Part shown: positions 23,974 to 32,735 of the stretch, one piece after another
How positions within the stretch are numbered: the first letter of the stretch is position 1
Layout of the letters: every line of letters begins with the position of its first letter
Assembly (NCBI RefSeq): GCF_000195295.1
Contig: NC_015388.1
Coordinates: 1,488,001 to 1,552,000, forward strand
Source of the DNA: Desulfobacca acetoxidans DSM 11109
GTDB taxonomy: Bacteria; Desulfobacterota; Desulfobaccia; Desulfobaccales; Desulfobaccaceae
DNA length: 64,000 nucleotides
Direction of reading: 5' to 3'
Notes under the pieces: model-generated
Seen by the model: only the letters and a program-made list of their open reading frames with translations
Databases searched by the model: none
Told to the model about the DNA's origin: nothing
Translations under genes and position numbers: made by a program

Positions 23974-24657
23974 ATGAGTGTTCTGTCCCACATCGCTGCC
24001 ATCCCGCTGTTCAGTAATCTCTCGGCAACCCAGTTGCAGGATCTGGCCCTGATCGTCATCGATCAAACCTACAATCGAGGGCAGATCATCTTTATGGAGG
24101 GAGATGAGGGTAAAGGTTTATTTGTCCTGATCAGCGGTAAGGTGAAGGTTTACAAATTTTCTCCCGAGGGCAGAGAACAGATCATACATATTTTCGGACC
24201 GGGCGAACCGTTTGCCGAGGCACCGGTCTTCGCCGGTCAACGCTTCCCGGCCAATGCCGAGGCCCTGGAGGAGAGCCGCATCTTCTTTTTCCCCCGGACC
24301 AGATTTTTGGAGCTCATCCGGCGGCACCCCTCTCTGGCTATGAATATGCTTGCTGTTTTATCTAAAAGGCTCTATCAGTTGGCGGCTTTAATAGAGGATT
24401 TATCTTTAAAAGAAGTGTCCGGGCGACTGGCGGCCTACGTCCTCTTTCAGAGCGATCAGAAACAGGGAGCGACCGAATATGAGTTGGACATCTCCAAGGG
24501 TCAGCTTGCCGGCCTGCTGGGTTCCAGCCCCGAGACCCTCTCCCGCGTCCTCGGCAGGATGGCGCGGGAAGGTCTGATTGAAAGCAAAGGACCTATGATC
24601 ACGATCCTCAATAAAGCGGGACTACGGCAACTGGCAGTGGGAACCAGGCGGTTATAA
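23974..24657 (+). CDS. Crp/Fnr-family regulator, HcpR-like
   Basis: The 227-residue protein has a cyclic-nucleotide-binding fold (YNRGQIIFMEGDEGKGLFVL, ISGKVKVYKFSPEGREQIIH), a dimer helix (LLAVLSKRLYQLAALIEDL approximately) and a C-terminal helix-turn-helix (ISKGQLAGLLGSSPETLSRV, then LGRMAREGLI). The recognition helix SSPETLSRVL has Glu and Arg as in FNR, matching the TTGA half-site. There is no Cys, so it is not a [4Fe-4S] FNR. Proteins next to hcp of this type sense NO through haem (HcpR). GGAGG lies upstream of ATG 23974. Confidence 0.88.
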   Translation: MSVLSHIAAIPLFSNLSATQLQDLALIVIDQTYNRGQIIFMEGDEGKGLFVLISGKVKVYKFSPEGREQIIHIFGPGEPFAEAPVFAGQRFPANAEALEESRIFFFPRTRFLELIRRHPSLAMNMLAVLSKRLYQLAALIEDLSLKEVSGRLAAYVLFQSDQKQGATEYELDISKGQLAGLLGSSPETLSRVLGRMAREGLIESKGPMITILNKAGLRQLAVGTRRL

Positions 24658-25291
24658 CGACGCCGGAGGAAATCTCGCCGCGCTCTTCGCGTTTGACGTT
24701 CACAACACCATGCCACGGCAGGTCTAACCATTCTATCTGACTATAATTATTTGACTTACAGCGCTCTATCTGGAATTAAGAATATACGATAATTGTTTAA
24801 TTATATTCTATTTATTATAATGATAATGATTACTTAGAGCTTGGTAATTAAACCGTTCATTAGATTGAACATCATGTTTATCCAACTGAACAATCTGCCT
24901 GCCTGATTATACCTTTCTAAGCGTTTTTTAAGAAAAAACATATTCCGTTCGGATAATTTTTCCCTTCCTCATTTTTAACTGCCAAGACCCTTGAACTCGG
25001 CTAACTTCTGGATTTTATTTCTTTCATCGCGGCAGGAACCTTGGAGCATAATTATAGAGGGTTCCGGTAACCGACGCTGAAAAGGAGTGTGAAGGTTATT
25101 GGCAGGATATTTGCACGGGTAAGAGATACAAATAAAAAATTTGGATTGCTTTAATACAGCTATTCTTTTGAAGGGAGGGTTGTCAGGGCGGAACGAACAG
25201 GCAAGCCCAGCTTGGCATGTCAGGATATTGTTAAATAGCGTGTTTAAATCCGCATCCATCTCATGGTTGTACCCAAGGAGGACGAATCGAA
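24658..25291. other. Gene-poor AT-rich stretch with a Fur-like sequence
   Basis: I see no convincing gene in these 634 bases. An AT-rich core (24740-24960) includes TATAATGATAATGATTAC at 24816-24833, which resembles two NATWAT hexamers of a Fur box, but it lies 460 bases before the next gene. AAGGAGGA at 25277-25284 is the ribosome site of the PEP-CTERM gene. Confidence 0.4.
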
Positions 25292-26125
25292 ATGAGAAAA
25301 AAAAGCCTTGTTTTTCTTAGCCTGGCGCTGTTGGTGATGATGCCGGCAGCCGCCTCGGCTTTAACCATTAATGATGTAGCTTCAAATCCGCCGTATACCG
25401 ACGCCGAGGTTTGGGTTAGTGGGCAGACGGTCGGGGGGGGCTATGCCGGTACCGGTGTCTTCCGGGATATTATCGGCAAACAATTTTCTACTGACTCCAT
25501 CACCATCAACTATAACCCCTTTAGCATCACGATCTTGACCAACAATAAGCCCGGCGGCTGGAATATTGCCGGCAAAAACTGGGGTGTGGCGGATCTGGCC
25601 ATCAACGCTGCTTCAGCCACTGCCGCCTATGATAGTGTTACCCAGGCCCATTTCCCCGGCGCCGTCAGCCCCTTTGAATTAGGCATCAATATGCAGGCGT
25701 ATGCCAATAATAATCAAAACGCCGGCAATGTCTTTCTGGCCTATGTGTATCAATGGGATACCAGTTTTGCCCAAGCCAACCCGATCCCCAAGGTAAATTT
25801 CGGCGGCGCTTACAAATCCAGCAGTGATGCGGCCGGAACCGAGATTTCGCCAGTGGAAGTCCTCATGACGAGTTATGAGGAATACATGGGTTTCGTCGGC
25901 AATATGACCTGGAAACAACTGGACAACGATATCAATAATCTCATCCCGGATTGGCAGATCGACATCGTCTTCCCCAATATGGCTGCACCCTTTTCCAATG
26001 CCGAATTCCTCTGGGGCACCGCCCTGTGCGGCAATGACATTGTTCATGCCGTTCCTCTCCCCGGCAGCTTGCTGCTCCTCGGCAGCGGCCTGTTGCGGTT
26101 GGTCGGCCTGCGGAAAAGAAGCTAA
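25292..26125 (+). CDS. Secreted PEP-CTERM (PLPG variant) sorting-domain protein
   Basis: The 277-residue protein has a signal peptide (SLVFLSLALLVMMPAAASA) and a C-terminal sorting tail: VPLPG, then SLLLLGSGLLRLVGL, then RKRS. This is the short motif, membrane helix and basic cluster that exosortase recognises. The 215 residues between are Gly/Asn/Ala-rich beta-type sequence of unknown function. Such proteins are processed at the cell surface together with an exopolysaccharide, and the large polysaccharide locus at 36.5-55.6 kb fits that. No exosortase gene is in the window. Confidence 0.85.
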   Translation: MRKKSLVFLSLALLVMMPAAASALTINDVASNPPYTDAEVWVSGQTVGGGYAGTGVFRDIIGKQFSTDSITINYNPFSITILTNNKPGGWNIAGKNWGVADLAINAASATAAYDSVTQAHFPGAVSPFELGINMQAYANNNQNAGNVFLAYVYQWDTSFAQANPIPKVNFGGAYKSSSDAAGTEISPVEVLMTSYEEYMGFVGNMTWKQLDNDINNLIPDWQIDIVFPNMAAPFSNAEFLWGTALCGNDIVHAVPLPGSLLLLGSGLLRLVGLRKRS

Positions 26126-26176
26126 CCGGAAGCAAACTCTGGTTCGTATAACAAGTATGACCTTTTGCAAATGGCC

Positions 26177-26207
26177 CAGGATGGCGGTGAAACCGCCATC
26201 CTGAGTC
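26177..26207 (+). terminator. Terminator after the PEP-CTERM gene
   Basis: CAGGATGGCGGT-gaa-ACCGCCATCCTG is a perfect 12-bp stem followed by AGTCGTTTT. Confidence 0.85.
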
Positions 26208-26285
26208 GTTTTGGGCGAATACCAGATTCGCCTCTACAGATAGTCTCTGTTTGACAGCAAGTCGCTGTAATACCGGTTGCAGGCA
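26208..26285. repeat. R2-type dispersed repeat
   Basis: TTTTGGGCGAATACCAGATT, then CGCCTCTACAG and, 10 bases on, CTGTTTGACAGCAAGTCGCT, then GTAATACCGGTT. The two-block order matches 12664-12776. A further R4-like half element (CATGCTGAGCGTAGCGAGGA, then TCTGATG) follows at about 26347-26373. Confidence 0.6.
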
Positions 26286-26396
26286 GGGTTACTTTTCTAC
26301 CGGCAGAGGTGTTTCATGTTATAGGTATCATATCATTCCATTTTGGCATGCTGAGCGTAGCGAGGATCTGATGTTTTTACAAGGTTAAGATCCTTT

Positions 26397-26443
26397 ACCT
26401 CGGGCGGGATAGCGAAAACGGCTATTGTGCCCGAGGTTTTTTC
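26397..26443 (+). terminator. Strong hairpin upstream of the CBS/SLC13 genes, possible attenuator
   Basis: ACCTCGGGC and GCCCGAGGT pair around an inner stem (ATAGC-gaaaacg-GCTAT), followed by TTTTTTCG. It lies 195 bases downstream of the PEP-CTERM terminator and 230 before the CBS gene. It therefore terminates either a small RNA or the leader of the transporter operon. AGGATCT and AGATCCT just upstream (26363-26395) could form a competing stem. Confidence 0.6.
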
Positions 26444-26669
26444 GTTTTAACATAATTTTTACACCCCCATCCCCTTTTTTAACCCCCTTTTAACTTCCCC
26501 CTTGCTAAAAAATATCCATGGCGTGCAACGGCGAGCGTTTAGGGCGAGCAGAAAATTTTTCCCTTTATCCCGAAGCTGCGTTTGTCAGCGAATTGCCATT
26601 AGATAAGGAATTACCGAAAAGAACCGCATTAACTTTCAACCAACATTCCCTAATAAGGAGGCTGTCATT

Positions 26670-27176
26670 ATGCCATACACCAAAAAGGTTAAAGATGTGA
26701 TGATCCCCTTGGAAGATTATCCTCACATCCCGTACTGGTTCACCCTGCGCCAGGCTATGGCTATTATCCGGGAAGCAACCATAAAGTTTGAAGGCAGTTT
26801 CGAACCCCGGGCCGTATTGGTCTTCGACGAAAAGTATCAGCTCATGGGTATGCTAACCCTGCGCGATATCCTGCGCGGCCTGGAGCCCCGGTTTGCCAAA
26901 GATTCTGGTCTTATCAAGGCCGACCCCAATCTGGCCGTGCTCATGGGAGATATGTTCGGCCCCGGTATGAGGGAGGCCTCCCAAAAGGCGGTGAGCGAGG
27001 TGATGAGTCCCATAAAGGTTACGGTGGACGGCAACGACCCCATCACCAAGGCCCTGTTTCTGATGATTCGCGAAGACGTTGGCATGATGCCGGTCATTCT
27101 GGAGAAGAAGGTAGCTGGCATGGTGCGCTTGAGCGACTTATTCCAAGAGATTTCACAAGTAGTTCTGGGCGATTGA
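26670..27176 (+). CDS. CBS-domain pair protein
   Basis: The 168-residue soluble protein consists of two CBS motifs. One is at residues about 5-70 (KVKDVMIPLEDYPHIPYW onward, VFDEKYQLMGMLTLRDILRG). The second is at 105-165 (AVSEVMSPIKVTVDGNDPIT, VAGMVRLSDLFQEI). CBS pairs bind adenosine nucleotides and gate transporters or enzymes. AAGGAGG precedes ATG 26670. It lies 40 bases before an SLC13 carrier, so it is probably a nucleotide-sensing regulator of that transporter. Confidence 0.9.
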   Translation: MPYTKKVKDVMIPLEDYPHIPYWFTLRQAMAIIREATIKFEGSFEPRAVLVFDEKYQLMGMLTLRDILRGLEPRFAKDSGLIKADPNLAVLMGDMFGPGMREASQKAVSEVMSPIKVTVDGNDPITKALFLMIREDVGMMPVILEKKVAGMVRLSDLFQEISQVVLGD

Positions 27177-27216
27177 ACCTCAGCGCAATTTGAAAGATCG
27201 GTAAGGAGTAACTACT

Positions 27217-28734
27217 ATGGCAGAGGAAACCAAAAAAGTTCCTATGAGCGCCGGCCTGCCGGAAATGCCTGAAGAGATCATTCTGGCACCACCCAAAAAG
27301 GTTGTTGATTGGAAACGGATTTTTTTCATTCTCCTGGGTTTCGGTATTTTTGTCCTTTTCTATTTTTTACCAGGGTTACCGGATGCAACAGACCCTTCGG
27401 GTAAGATTTTCAGGCTTTCCCCAACTGGCAAGCTATCAATCGGACTCTTTCTCATGGCAGGCATCTGGTGGGTCTTTGAGGTCATGCCAATCGGGGCAAC
27501 GGCCATCGCTATCGGCGTTTTTCAGACCCTGTTCTCTATCCGTACCGCCAAACAAGCCTTGGGGGATTTTTTGGATCCATCCGTCTGGTTTATCTTTGGC
27601 TCCGTGGTCATTGGCATGGCATTCACGGCTTCGGGGTTAACTAAGCGGATGGCCTATAAAATGCTGGATGTGGTGGGCGAGAGAACCACCATGATTTATC
27701 TGGGTTCTTTTATTGTTACGGCCGCCATGACACACCTTATGGCCCACACCGCAGTGGCCGCCGCCGTCTTCCCATTGCTGCTGGCCATTAATGCCCTTTA
27801 TACTGATTCCGATCAGCCCACCAAGTTTGGCAAGGGCCTCTTTATCGGCATGGCCTGGGTGGCCGGCGCCGGGTCCATCGTCACCTTCCTGGGCGCAGCC
27901 CGGGGTGTGGCCGCAGCGGGTATGTTCAAAGAGTTCACCGGTTCGGACATCGGTTTCTTCGAACTCACCTGGTACATGTTCCCCATCGGTTGGCTGATGG
28001 TATTCCTGATTTATCTGGTTATCGTCTTCTGCTTCCGTCCCGAAAAGGAGCGTATCGTCGGCCTGCGGGAAAAGGCCAAGGAACTGTCCCGGGAACTGGG
28101 TCCAATGAGCGGCAAGGAATACTTCGTCATCGTTACCGTGACAGTGGTTGTGGCTCTGTTCATGATTAATTCCTTTATCCCTAAACCTTTCAGCCGGGCC
28201 GGTATTGTTTTAATCGCCACCCTGGCTTTTTTTATGTCCAAGACCCTCACCGTCGAAGATTTGGAAGCCATACCCTGGAACATCATCCTGCTCTTCGGCG
28301 GCGCCATGTCCATCGGCTTTTGTCTCTGGCAGACCAAGGCCGCAGAGTGGATGGCAGTGCACTGGCTTACCATGTTCCTCAACGCTAATTGGCTGGTCTT
28401 TGTCCTGGGCATCGCCTTCTTTGTCCTGATGATGACCAACTTTATTATGAATGTGGCTGCCATCGCCATCTCTTTACCAGTTTCCCTGGTTATTGCTAAG
28501 TACTTGGGCGTTGCTCCCCATGTTATTCTGTTTGCCTCCCTGGTCACGGCCGGGATGCCTTTCAATCTGCTTATTGGCGCGGCTCCCAACGCCATTGCTT
28601 ATGAGAGTAAGCAGTTTACTACCGGTGAATTTTTTGGCTACGGCTGGATTGCCAATGCTATCCTGATGGTCGTACTGATGGTGTTTGTCTATTTGATCTG
28701 GCCGCTTCAAGGAATGCCGGTGTTGACCAAATAA
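27217..28734 (+). CDS. SLC13/DASS-family sodium-coupled anion carrier
   Basis: The 505-residue protein has about 11-12 membrane helices after a soluble 30-residue N-terminus. DASS features are the first hairpin-loop region VFEVMPIGATAIAIGVF, the paired hairpin ILLFGGAMSIGFCLWQTKAA, and the late segment SLVTAGMPFNLLIGAAPNAI with the conserved PxN/PNA ending. Family members import sulfate, thiosulfate or dicarboxylates with sodium. In a sulfate reducer, sulfate uptake is plausible but not shown. It follows the CBS gene by 40 bases and probably forms an operon with it. Confidence 0.88.
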   Translation: MAEETKKVPMSAGLPEMPEEIILAPPKKVVDWKRIFFILLGFGIFVLFYFLPGLPDATDPSGKIFRLSPTGKLSIGLFLMAGIWWVFEVMPIGATAIAIGVFQTLFSIRTAKQALGDFLDPSVWFIFGSVVIGMAFTASGLTKRMAYKMLDVVGERTTMIYLGSFIVTAAMTHLMAHTAVAAAVFPLLLAINALYTDSDQPTKFGKGLFIGMAWVAGAGSIVTFLGAARGVAAAGMFKEFTGSDIGFFELTWYMFPIGWLMVFLIYLVIVFCFRPEKERIVGLREKAKELSRELGPMSGKEYFVIVTVTVVVALFMINSFIPKPFSRAGIVLIATLAFFMSKTLTVEDLEAIPWNIILLFGGAMSIGFCLWQTKAAEWMAVHWLTMFLNANWLVFVLGIAFFVLMMTNFIMNVAAIAISLPVSLVIAKYLGVAPHVILFASLVTAGMPFNLLIGAAPNAIAYESKQFTTGEFFGYGWIANAILMVVLMVFVYLIWPLQGMPVLTK

Positions 28735-28751
28735 ATTATGACACCCCGTAC

Positions 28752-28779
28752 GTAGGTGCGGTTCACGAACCGCACCTGC
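28752..28779. repeat. R2-type palindrome
   Basis: GTAGGTGCGGTT-CAC-GAACCGCACCTGC pairs nearly perfectly (12 bp). It lies between the SLC13 gene and the first ArsB/NhaD-type gene and might also act as a terminator, although no T-run follows. Confidence 0.6.
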
Positions 28780-28820
28780 AAGATAGTTAAACTGACTTGA
28801 TCGACCAAGGATTATTGCTC

Positions 28821-30584
28821 ATGCTGAAAAACGTAAAAATTTCTATAATTATGCTATCCTTGATATTCCTGGCCGGACTTCTGGCCGGAACGACGGCCAT
28901 GGCCGTCCCGTCGAACCAGGCCGGCGACCGGCTAAGCGTGGCGGGAACTATGAAGAACCCCCAGGGGCGGGGCGTCAAAGAGGTGGAAGTGGAAGTGCTG
29001 GTCAACGGCCAGCATGTCCAGACCATGAAGGATGAAGACGTTGCCACTGGCAAATCCGGGGCTTTTCTGGGTGAATTTGTGTTGCCGGCGGGGACTCTGC
29101 CGGCAGCCAAAGTTGAGGTTAAGGCCTTCAAACCTTCCTGGGTTCCTTTGGAGCCCACCGCGGTGCAAGTGGTGGAATCGGGTACGGATGCCGCGGGCAA
29201 TAAGCTTTTCCAGGCCCAGCAGAACTTCAATATTAAGCGCCAGATAACCCCGGCTTTCTGGATTGCTACCTTTATCTTGCTGCTGGTGTATGTCATTATT
29301 GCGGCGGAGTGGATGCATCGCACCTTGGCGGCCCTGCTGGGAGCCGCGATTATCTTGTTTATCAGTTACACCGCCGGGACCTTTGACAAAAGCTACTTTA
29401 TTTTGTCCTTTGAGGACGCCATTGCCGCCATCGACATGAATGTCATCTTCCTGCTCATGGGTATGATGATCATTGTCGGCGTTCTGAAAAAAACCGGCAT
29501 GTTCCAATGGTTGGCCTACAAATCCTACGCCCTGGCCAAGGGTAACATATTTGTATTGGCGAGCATTCTCATGGTAGTCACCGCAGTAGTGTCGGCTTTT
29601 TTAGATAATGTTACCACAATGCTATTGATGATCCCGGTGACCATTGAAATTGCCGTCACTTTGAAGATTAACCCCATCAGTCTGCTGATCTCTGAGGTCT
29701 TCGCCTCCAACGTCGGCGGCACTGCCACCCTGATCGGCGACCCGCCCAACATCCTCATCGGCTCCTATGCCAACTTGACCTTTGCGGATTTTGTGGTAAA
29801 TCTTACCATAATTTGCGCCATATGTTTGGTAATTGCCGTAATTTACTATGTCTTTTGGTATAAAAAGGATTTCCTCAAAGCCGAGGTCAAAGATGTAGGC
29901 CGTACCATCGAATATTTGAAGGAAGAGTATCGCATCACCAACGTCAAACTGACAGTCATGGGCCTGGCCTTGCTGGCTTTTACCATTTTCCTGTTCATTA
30001 TTCACGGCGTGCTGCACATGGAACCTTCCATTGCGGCGCTGACCGGGGCCATGTTCCTGCTGGCCATCTCCCGGGTGGACATCGTGGAGATGTTAGAACA
30101 TGAGGTGGAGTGGCCCACCCTGATTTTTTTTATCGCCCTGTTTATGGTGATCTCCGGGGCAGAGGAAACCGGACTGATCCAGATCATTGCCGAATGGGTT
30201 CGGGATGTCTCCCAGGGCAATCTGACCCTGGCAGTGATTATGGTTCTGTGGGTCAGCGCTATCGCCAGCGCCTTTATCGACAACATTCCTTTCACGGCGA
30301 CGATGATGCCTATCGTGGCCTTTTTAAATACTACCATTCCCGGTGCTGAAACCGGCATCCTCTGGTGGTCCCTGGCCTTGGGGGCCTGCCTGGGCGGCAA
30401 CGGCACCATGATCGGAGCATCGGCTAACGTGGTCACTGTTGGTCTGGCAGAGAAGGCCGGTTACCGCATAACCTTTCTGGGCTACATGAAAGCCTGTTTC
30501 GTTCCCATGCTCATTACCGTGGCCTTGTGCAACGCCTTCCTGCTCATCGCCACGTTTGTCCGGCCTTTGGCCATGAGCCGCTGA
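28821..30584 (+). CDS. ArsB/NhaD-type ion carrier with N-terminal periplasmic domain, copy 1
   Basis: About 587 residues. A signal-like helix (IMLSLIFLAGLLAGTTAMA) is followed by a roughly 115-residue beta-rich domain (DRLSVAGTMKNPQGRGVKEV onward) that looks like an Ig/transthyretin-type fold. A 12-helix transporter follows with the ion-transporter signatures AFLDNVTTMLLMIPVTIEIA, NVGGTATLIGDPPNILIGSY and AFIDNIPFTATMMPIVAFLN. The family moves Na+/H+, arsenite or similar ions. ATG 28821 has AAGGAT upstream and gives a proper signal peptide; an earlier TTG (28797) is less likely. The periplasmic domain is an unusual addition. Copy 2 follows at 30873. Confidence 0.85.
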   Translation: MLKNVKISIIMLSLIFLAGLLAGTTAMAVPSNQAGDRLSVAGTMKNPQGRGVKEVEVEVLVNGQHVQTMKDEDVATGKSGAFLGEFVLPAGTLPAAKVEVKAFKPSWVPLEPTAVQVVESGTDAAGNKLFQAQQNFNIKRQITPAFWIATFILLLVYVIIAAEWMHRTLAALLGAAIILFISYTAGTFDKSYFILSFEDAIAAIDMNVIFLLMGMMIIVGVLKKTGMFQWLAYKSYALAKGNIFVLASILMVVTAVVSAFLDNVTTMLLMIPVTIEIAVTLKINPISLLISEVFASNVGGTATLIGDPPNILIGSYANLTFADFVVNLTIICAICLVIAVIYYVFWYKKDFLKAEVKDVGRTIEYLKEEYRITNVKLTVMGLALLAFTIFLFIIHGVLHMEPSIAALTGAMFLLAISRVDIVEMLEHEVEWPTLIFFIALFMVISGAEETGLIQIIAEWVRDVSQGNLTLAVIMVLWVSAIASAFIDNIPFTATMMPIVAFLNTTIPGAETGILWWSLALGACLGGNGTMIGASANVVTVGLAEKAGYRITFLGYMKACFVPMLITVALCNAFLLIATFVRPLAMSR

Positions 30585-30590
30585 GAAGCA

Positions 30591-30611
30591 GGGAAGAGAG
30601 AAAAGGGAGGA
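30591..30611. repeat. Period-7 purine microrepeat
   Basis: GGGAAGA/GAGAAAA/GGGAGGA directly follows the CTGAGAAGCA that ends copy 1. A longer version follows the identical CTGAGAAGCA of copy 2 at 32640-32681, so the duplication includes this flank. Confidence 0.6.
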
Positions 30612-30830
30612 ATAGCCTTAGAGGAAAAAACCATCCTGCCGACACCAAGTTGGGGATGAGACGTTCATATTCGGCCGATAGATAACGCTGGCCAACAGAC
30701 CTGCACTGTGTATTTCCTTCATGTCTTGAGGGAAGCAGTTCAGGCTGAGGGGTGCGTAAGACACCCCTTAGGGCGGTAAGCAGAAAGGCCTTCCAGGAGG
30801 AGTCTGTCACCTGGGAGGCCTTTTATATTT
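30612..30830 (+). promoter_or_regulatory. Structured leader with terminator before carrier copy 2
   Basis: The roughly 210 bases upstream of copy 2 contain a hairpin GAGGGGTG-cgtaaga-CACCCCTT (30748-30769). A terminator-like stem GGCCTTCCAGG/CCTGGGAGGCC (30787-30820) follows, with TTTTATATTTTG after it. There is no open reading frame worth naming. A stem-loop followed by a terminator 43 bases before a transporter start suggests attenuation or a riboswitch. I could not match it to a class I know. Confidence 0.45.
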
Positions 30831-30872
30831 TGTTGGCACTATTGCTAACTATTCGAAATAAGGAGTATTAAT

Positions 30873-32633
30873 ATGATAAAAGCACGGTATCCGGCTATTG
30901 CGGTAGTTCTGGTGATTTCTCTTATGGTCTTTGCAGGATTTCAGACCGTTCTGGCGGCGGTGCCACAGGCCGGGGACAGGCTGTCGTTGGCTGGAGCGAT
31001 GCAAAATCCCCAGGGACAAGGGGTGAAAGAAGTGGAAGTGGCAGTGCTGGTAAACGGCCAACATGTCCGGACCGTCACTGGCGAAAAGATTTCCACCGAC
31101 AAATCAGGGAGTTTTCTATCGGAATTTATTTTTCCCGCCGGGACTCTGCCCGAGGCCAAGGTGGAAGTGGCGGCCTACAAACCTTCCTGGAAAAAGCTGG
31201 CCCCAACAGCGGTGCAAGTGCTGCAAACGGGGGTTGATAAAGACGGCAACAGACTGTTTCAAGCCCAGGGTGATTTTGGCTTGGCCAGAACCATTACGCC
31301 GGCTTTTTGGCTTGCGACGGCTATTTTGCTGCTGGTCTATATCATCATCGCGGCCGAACTGATGCACCGGACTCTGGCGGCGCTCTTAGGGGCGGCACTG
31401 GTGTTATTCATCAGCTATACGGCTGGAACTTTTGACAAAAATTACTTTATCCTTTCCTTTGAAGATGCCATTGCCGCTATCGATATGAATGTCATCTTCC
31501 TGCTCATGGGCATGATGATCATCGTCGGGGTGCTGAAAAAGACCGGCATGTTCCAGTGGCTGGCCTATAAATCCTATGCCCTGGCAAGGGGAAATATTTT
31601 TATCCTGTCAGGTATTCTCATGGTAGTGACTGCGGTCTGTTCCGCCTTCCTGGACAATGTCACCACTATGCTGCTGATGATCCCGGTGACCATCGAAATT
31701 GCCGTTACGTTGAAGATCAATCCTGTGACTTTGTTGATTCCCGAGGTCTTTGCCTCCAACGTCGGCGGCACCGCCACCCTGATCGGCGATCCGCCTAATA
31801 TCCTTATCGGTTCCTATGCCAACCTGACCTTTATGGATTTCGTGACGAACTTGGTTATCATTATTGCCATCTGCATGGTCATTACTGTGACGTGCTATAT
31901 ATACTGGTACAAAAGGGATTACCTGAAGGCGGACGTGAAGGATGTGGGACGCACCATTGATTTTATGAAATCGGAATACCGCATCAAAGATATGAAACTG
32001 ACAGTGATGGGATTGGTCATGTTAGGGTTTACTATCTTTTTGTTTGTGATTCATGGCGTGCTGCACATGGAGCCGTCGATTGCGGCGCTCACCGGGGCCA
32101 TGGTCCTCCTGGCCATCTCCCGGGCAGACATTGTAGAGATGCTGGAACAAGAAGTGGAGTGGCCCACTTTGGTCTTTTTTATCGCTCTGTTTATGGTCAT
32201 CGCGGGCGCCGAGGAAACCGGATTGATTCAGATCATTGCCGAATGGGTCTTAGATGTTTCCCGGGGGAATCTGACCCTGGCAGTGATCATGGTCCTGTGG
32301 GTCAGCGCCATTGCCAGCGCCTTCATTGACAACATTCCCTTCACGGCGACCATGCTGCCCATAGTGGCCTTTTTGAATACCACCATCCCGGGGGCTGAAA
32401 CCGGCATCCTGTGGTGGTCCCTGGCCCTGGGGGCCTGTCTGGGCGGCAACGGCACTATGATCGGGGCTAGCGCCAATGTGGTTACCGTGGGTCTGGCGGA
32501 AAAGGCCGGCTACCATATTTCCTTCCTGGGCTATATCAAGGCCTGTTTCGTGCCCATGCTTATTACCGTGGTCTTGAGCAATGCCTTCCTGCTCATCGCC
32601 ACCTTTGTCCGGCCTTTGACCATGAGCCGCTGA
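30873..32633 (+). CDS. ArsB/NhaD-type ion carrier with N-terminal periplasmic domain, copy 2
   Basis: The 586-residue protein aligns with copy 1 along its whole length, and most transmembrane segments are identical (for example DAIAAIDMNVIFLLMGMMII). The signal helix and the periplasmic domain (residues about 30-140) have diverged more than the transporter part. AAGGAG precedes ATG 30873. Differences concentrate in the soluble domain, which suggests changed sensing or partner binding rather than changed substrate. The KdpDE-like pair begins 100 bases downstream, so it may control one or both copies. Confidence 0.85.
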   Translation: MIKARYPAIAVVLVISLMVFAGFQTVLAAVPQAGDRLSLAGAMQNPQGQGVKEVEVAVLVNGQHVRTVTGEKISTDKSGSFLSEFIFPAGTLPEAKVEVAAYKPSWKKLAPTAVQVLQTGVDKDGNRLFQAQGDFGLARTITPAFWLATAILLLVYIIIAAELMHRTLAALLGAALVLFISYTAGTFDKNYFILSFEDAIAAIDMNVIFLLMGMMIIVGVLKKTGMFQWLAYKSYALARGNIFILSGILMVVTAVCSAFLDNVTTMLLMIPVTIEIAVTLKINPVTLLIPEVFASNVGGTATLIGDPPNILIGSYANLTFMDFVTNLVIIIAICMVITVTCYIYWYKRDYLKADVKDVGRTIDFMKSEYRIKDMKLTVMGLVMLGFTIFLFVIHGVLHMEPSIAALTGAMVLLAISRADIVEMLEQEVEWPTLVFFIALFMVIAGAEETGLIQIIAEWVLDVSRGNLTLAVIMVLWVSAIASAFIDNIPFTATMLPIVAFLNTTIPGAETGILWWSLALGACLGGNGTMIGASANVVTVGLAEKAGYHISFLGYIKACFVPMLITVVLSNAFLLIATFVRPLTMSR

Positions 32634-32639
32634 GAAGCA

Positions 32640-32681
32640 GGGAGGAGGGAAGAGGGAAGGGGGAAAAGGGAATGGGAAATG
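32640..32681. repeat. Period-7 purine microrepeat, six units
   Basis: The units are GGGAGGA, GGGAAGA, GGGAAGG, GGGAAAA, GGGAATG and GGAAATG. It sits directly after the stop of carrier copy 2. Confidence 0.65.
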
Positions 32682-32735
32682 GGTTAATAATCGGGTATAC
32701 TAGGAAAATTATTGTTATCAGGAGCAGATGGCCCT

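Noticed and set aside
24816-24833. Fur box
   Set aside because: It resembles the consensus in part, but it is in generally AT-rich DNA 460 bases from the nearest gene start with no iron gene nearby. Kept only as a remark.
24975-25259. 94-codon minus-strand frame upstream of the PEP-CTERM gene
   Set aside because: There is no recognisable domain, no good ribosome site, and the sequence is AT-biased; I found no coding signal.
26397-26443. c-di-GMP, guanidine or fluoride riboswitch
   Set aside because: The conserved core sequences of these classes, as I know them, are not found; only the terminator hairpin is clear.
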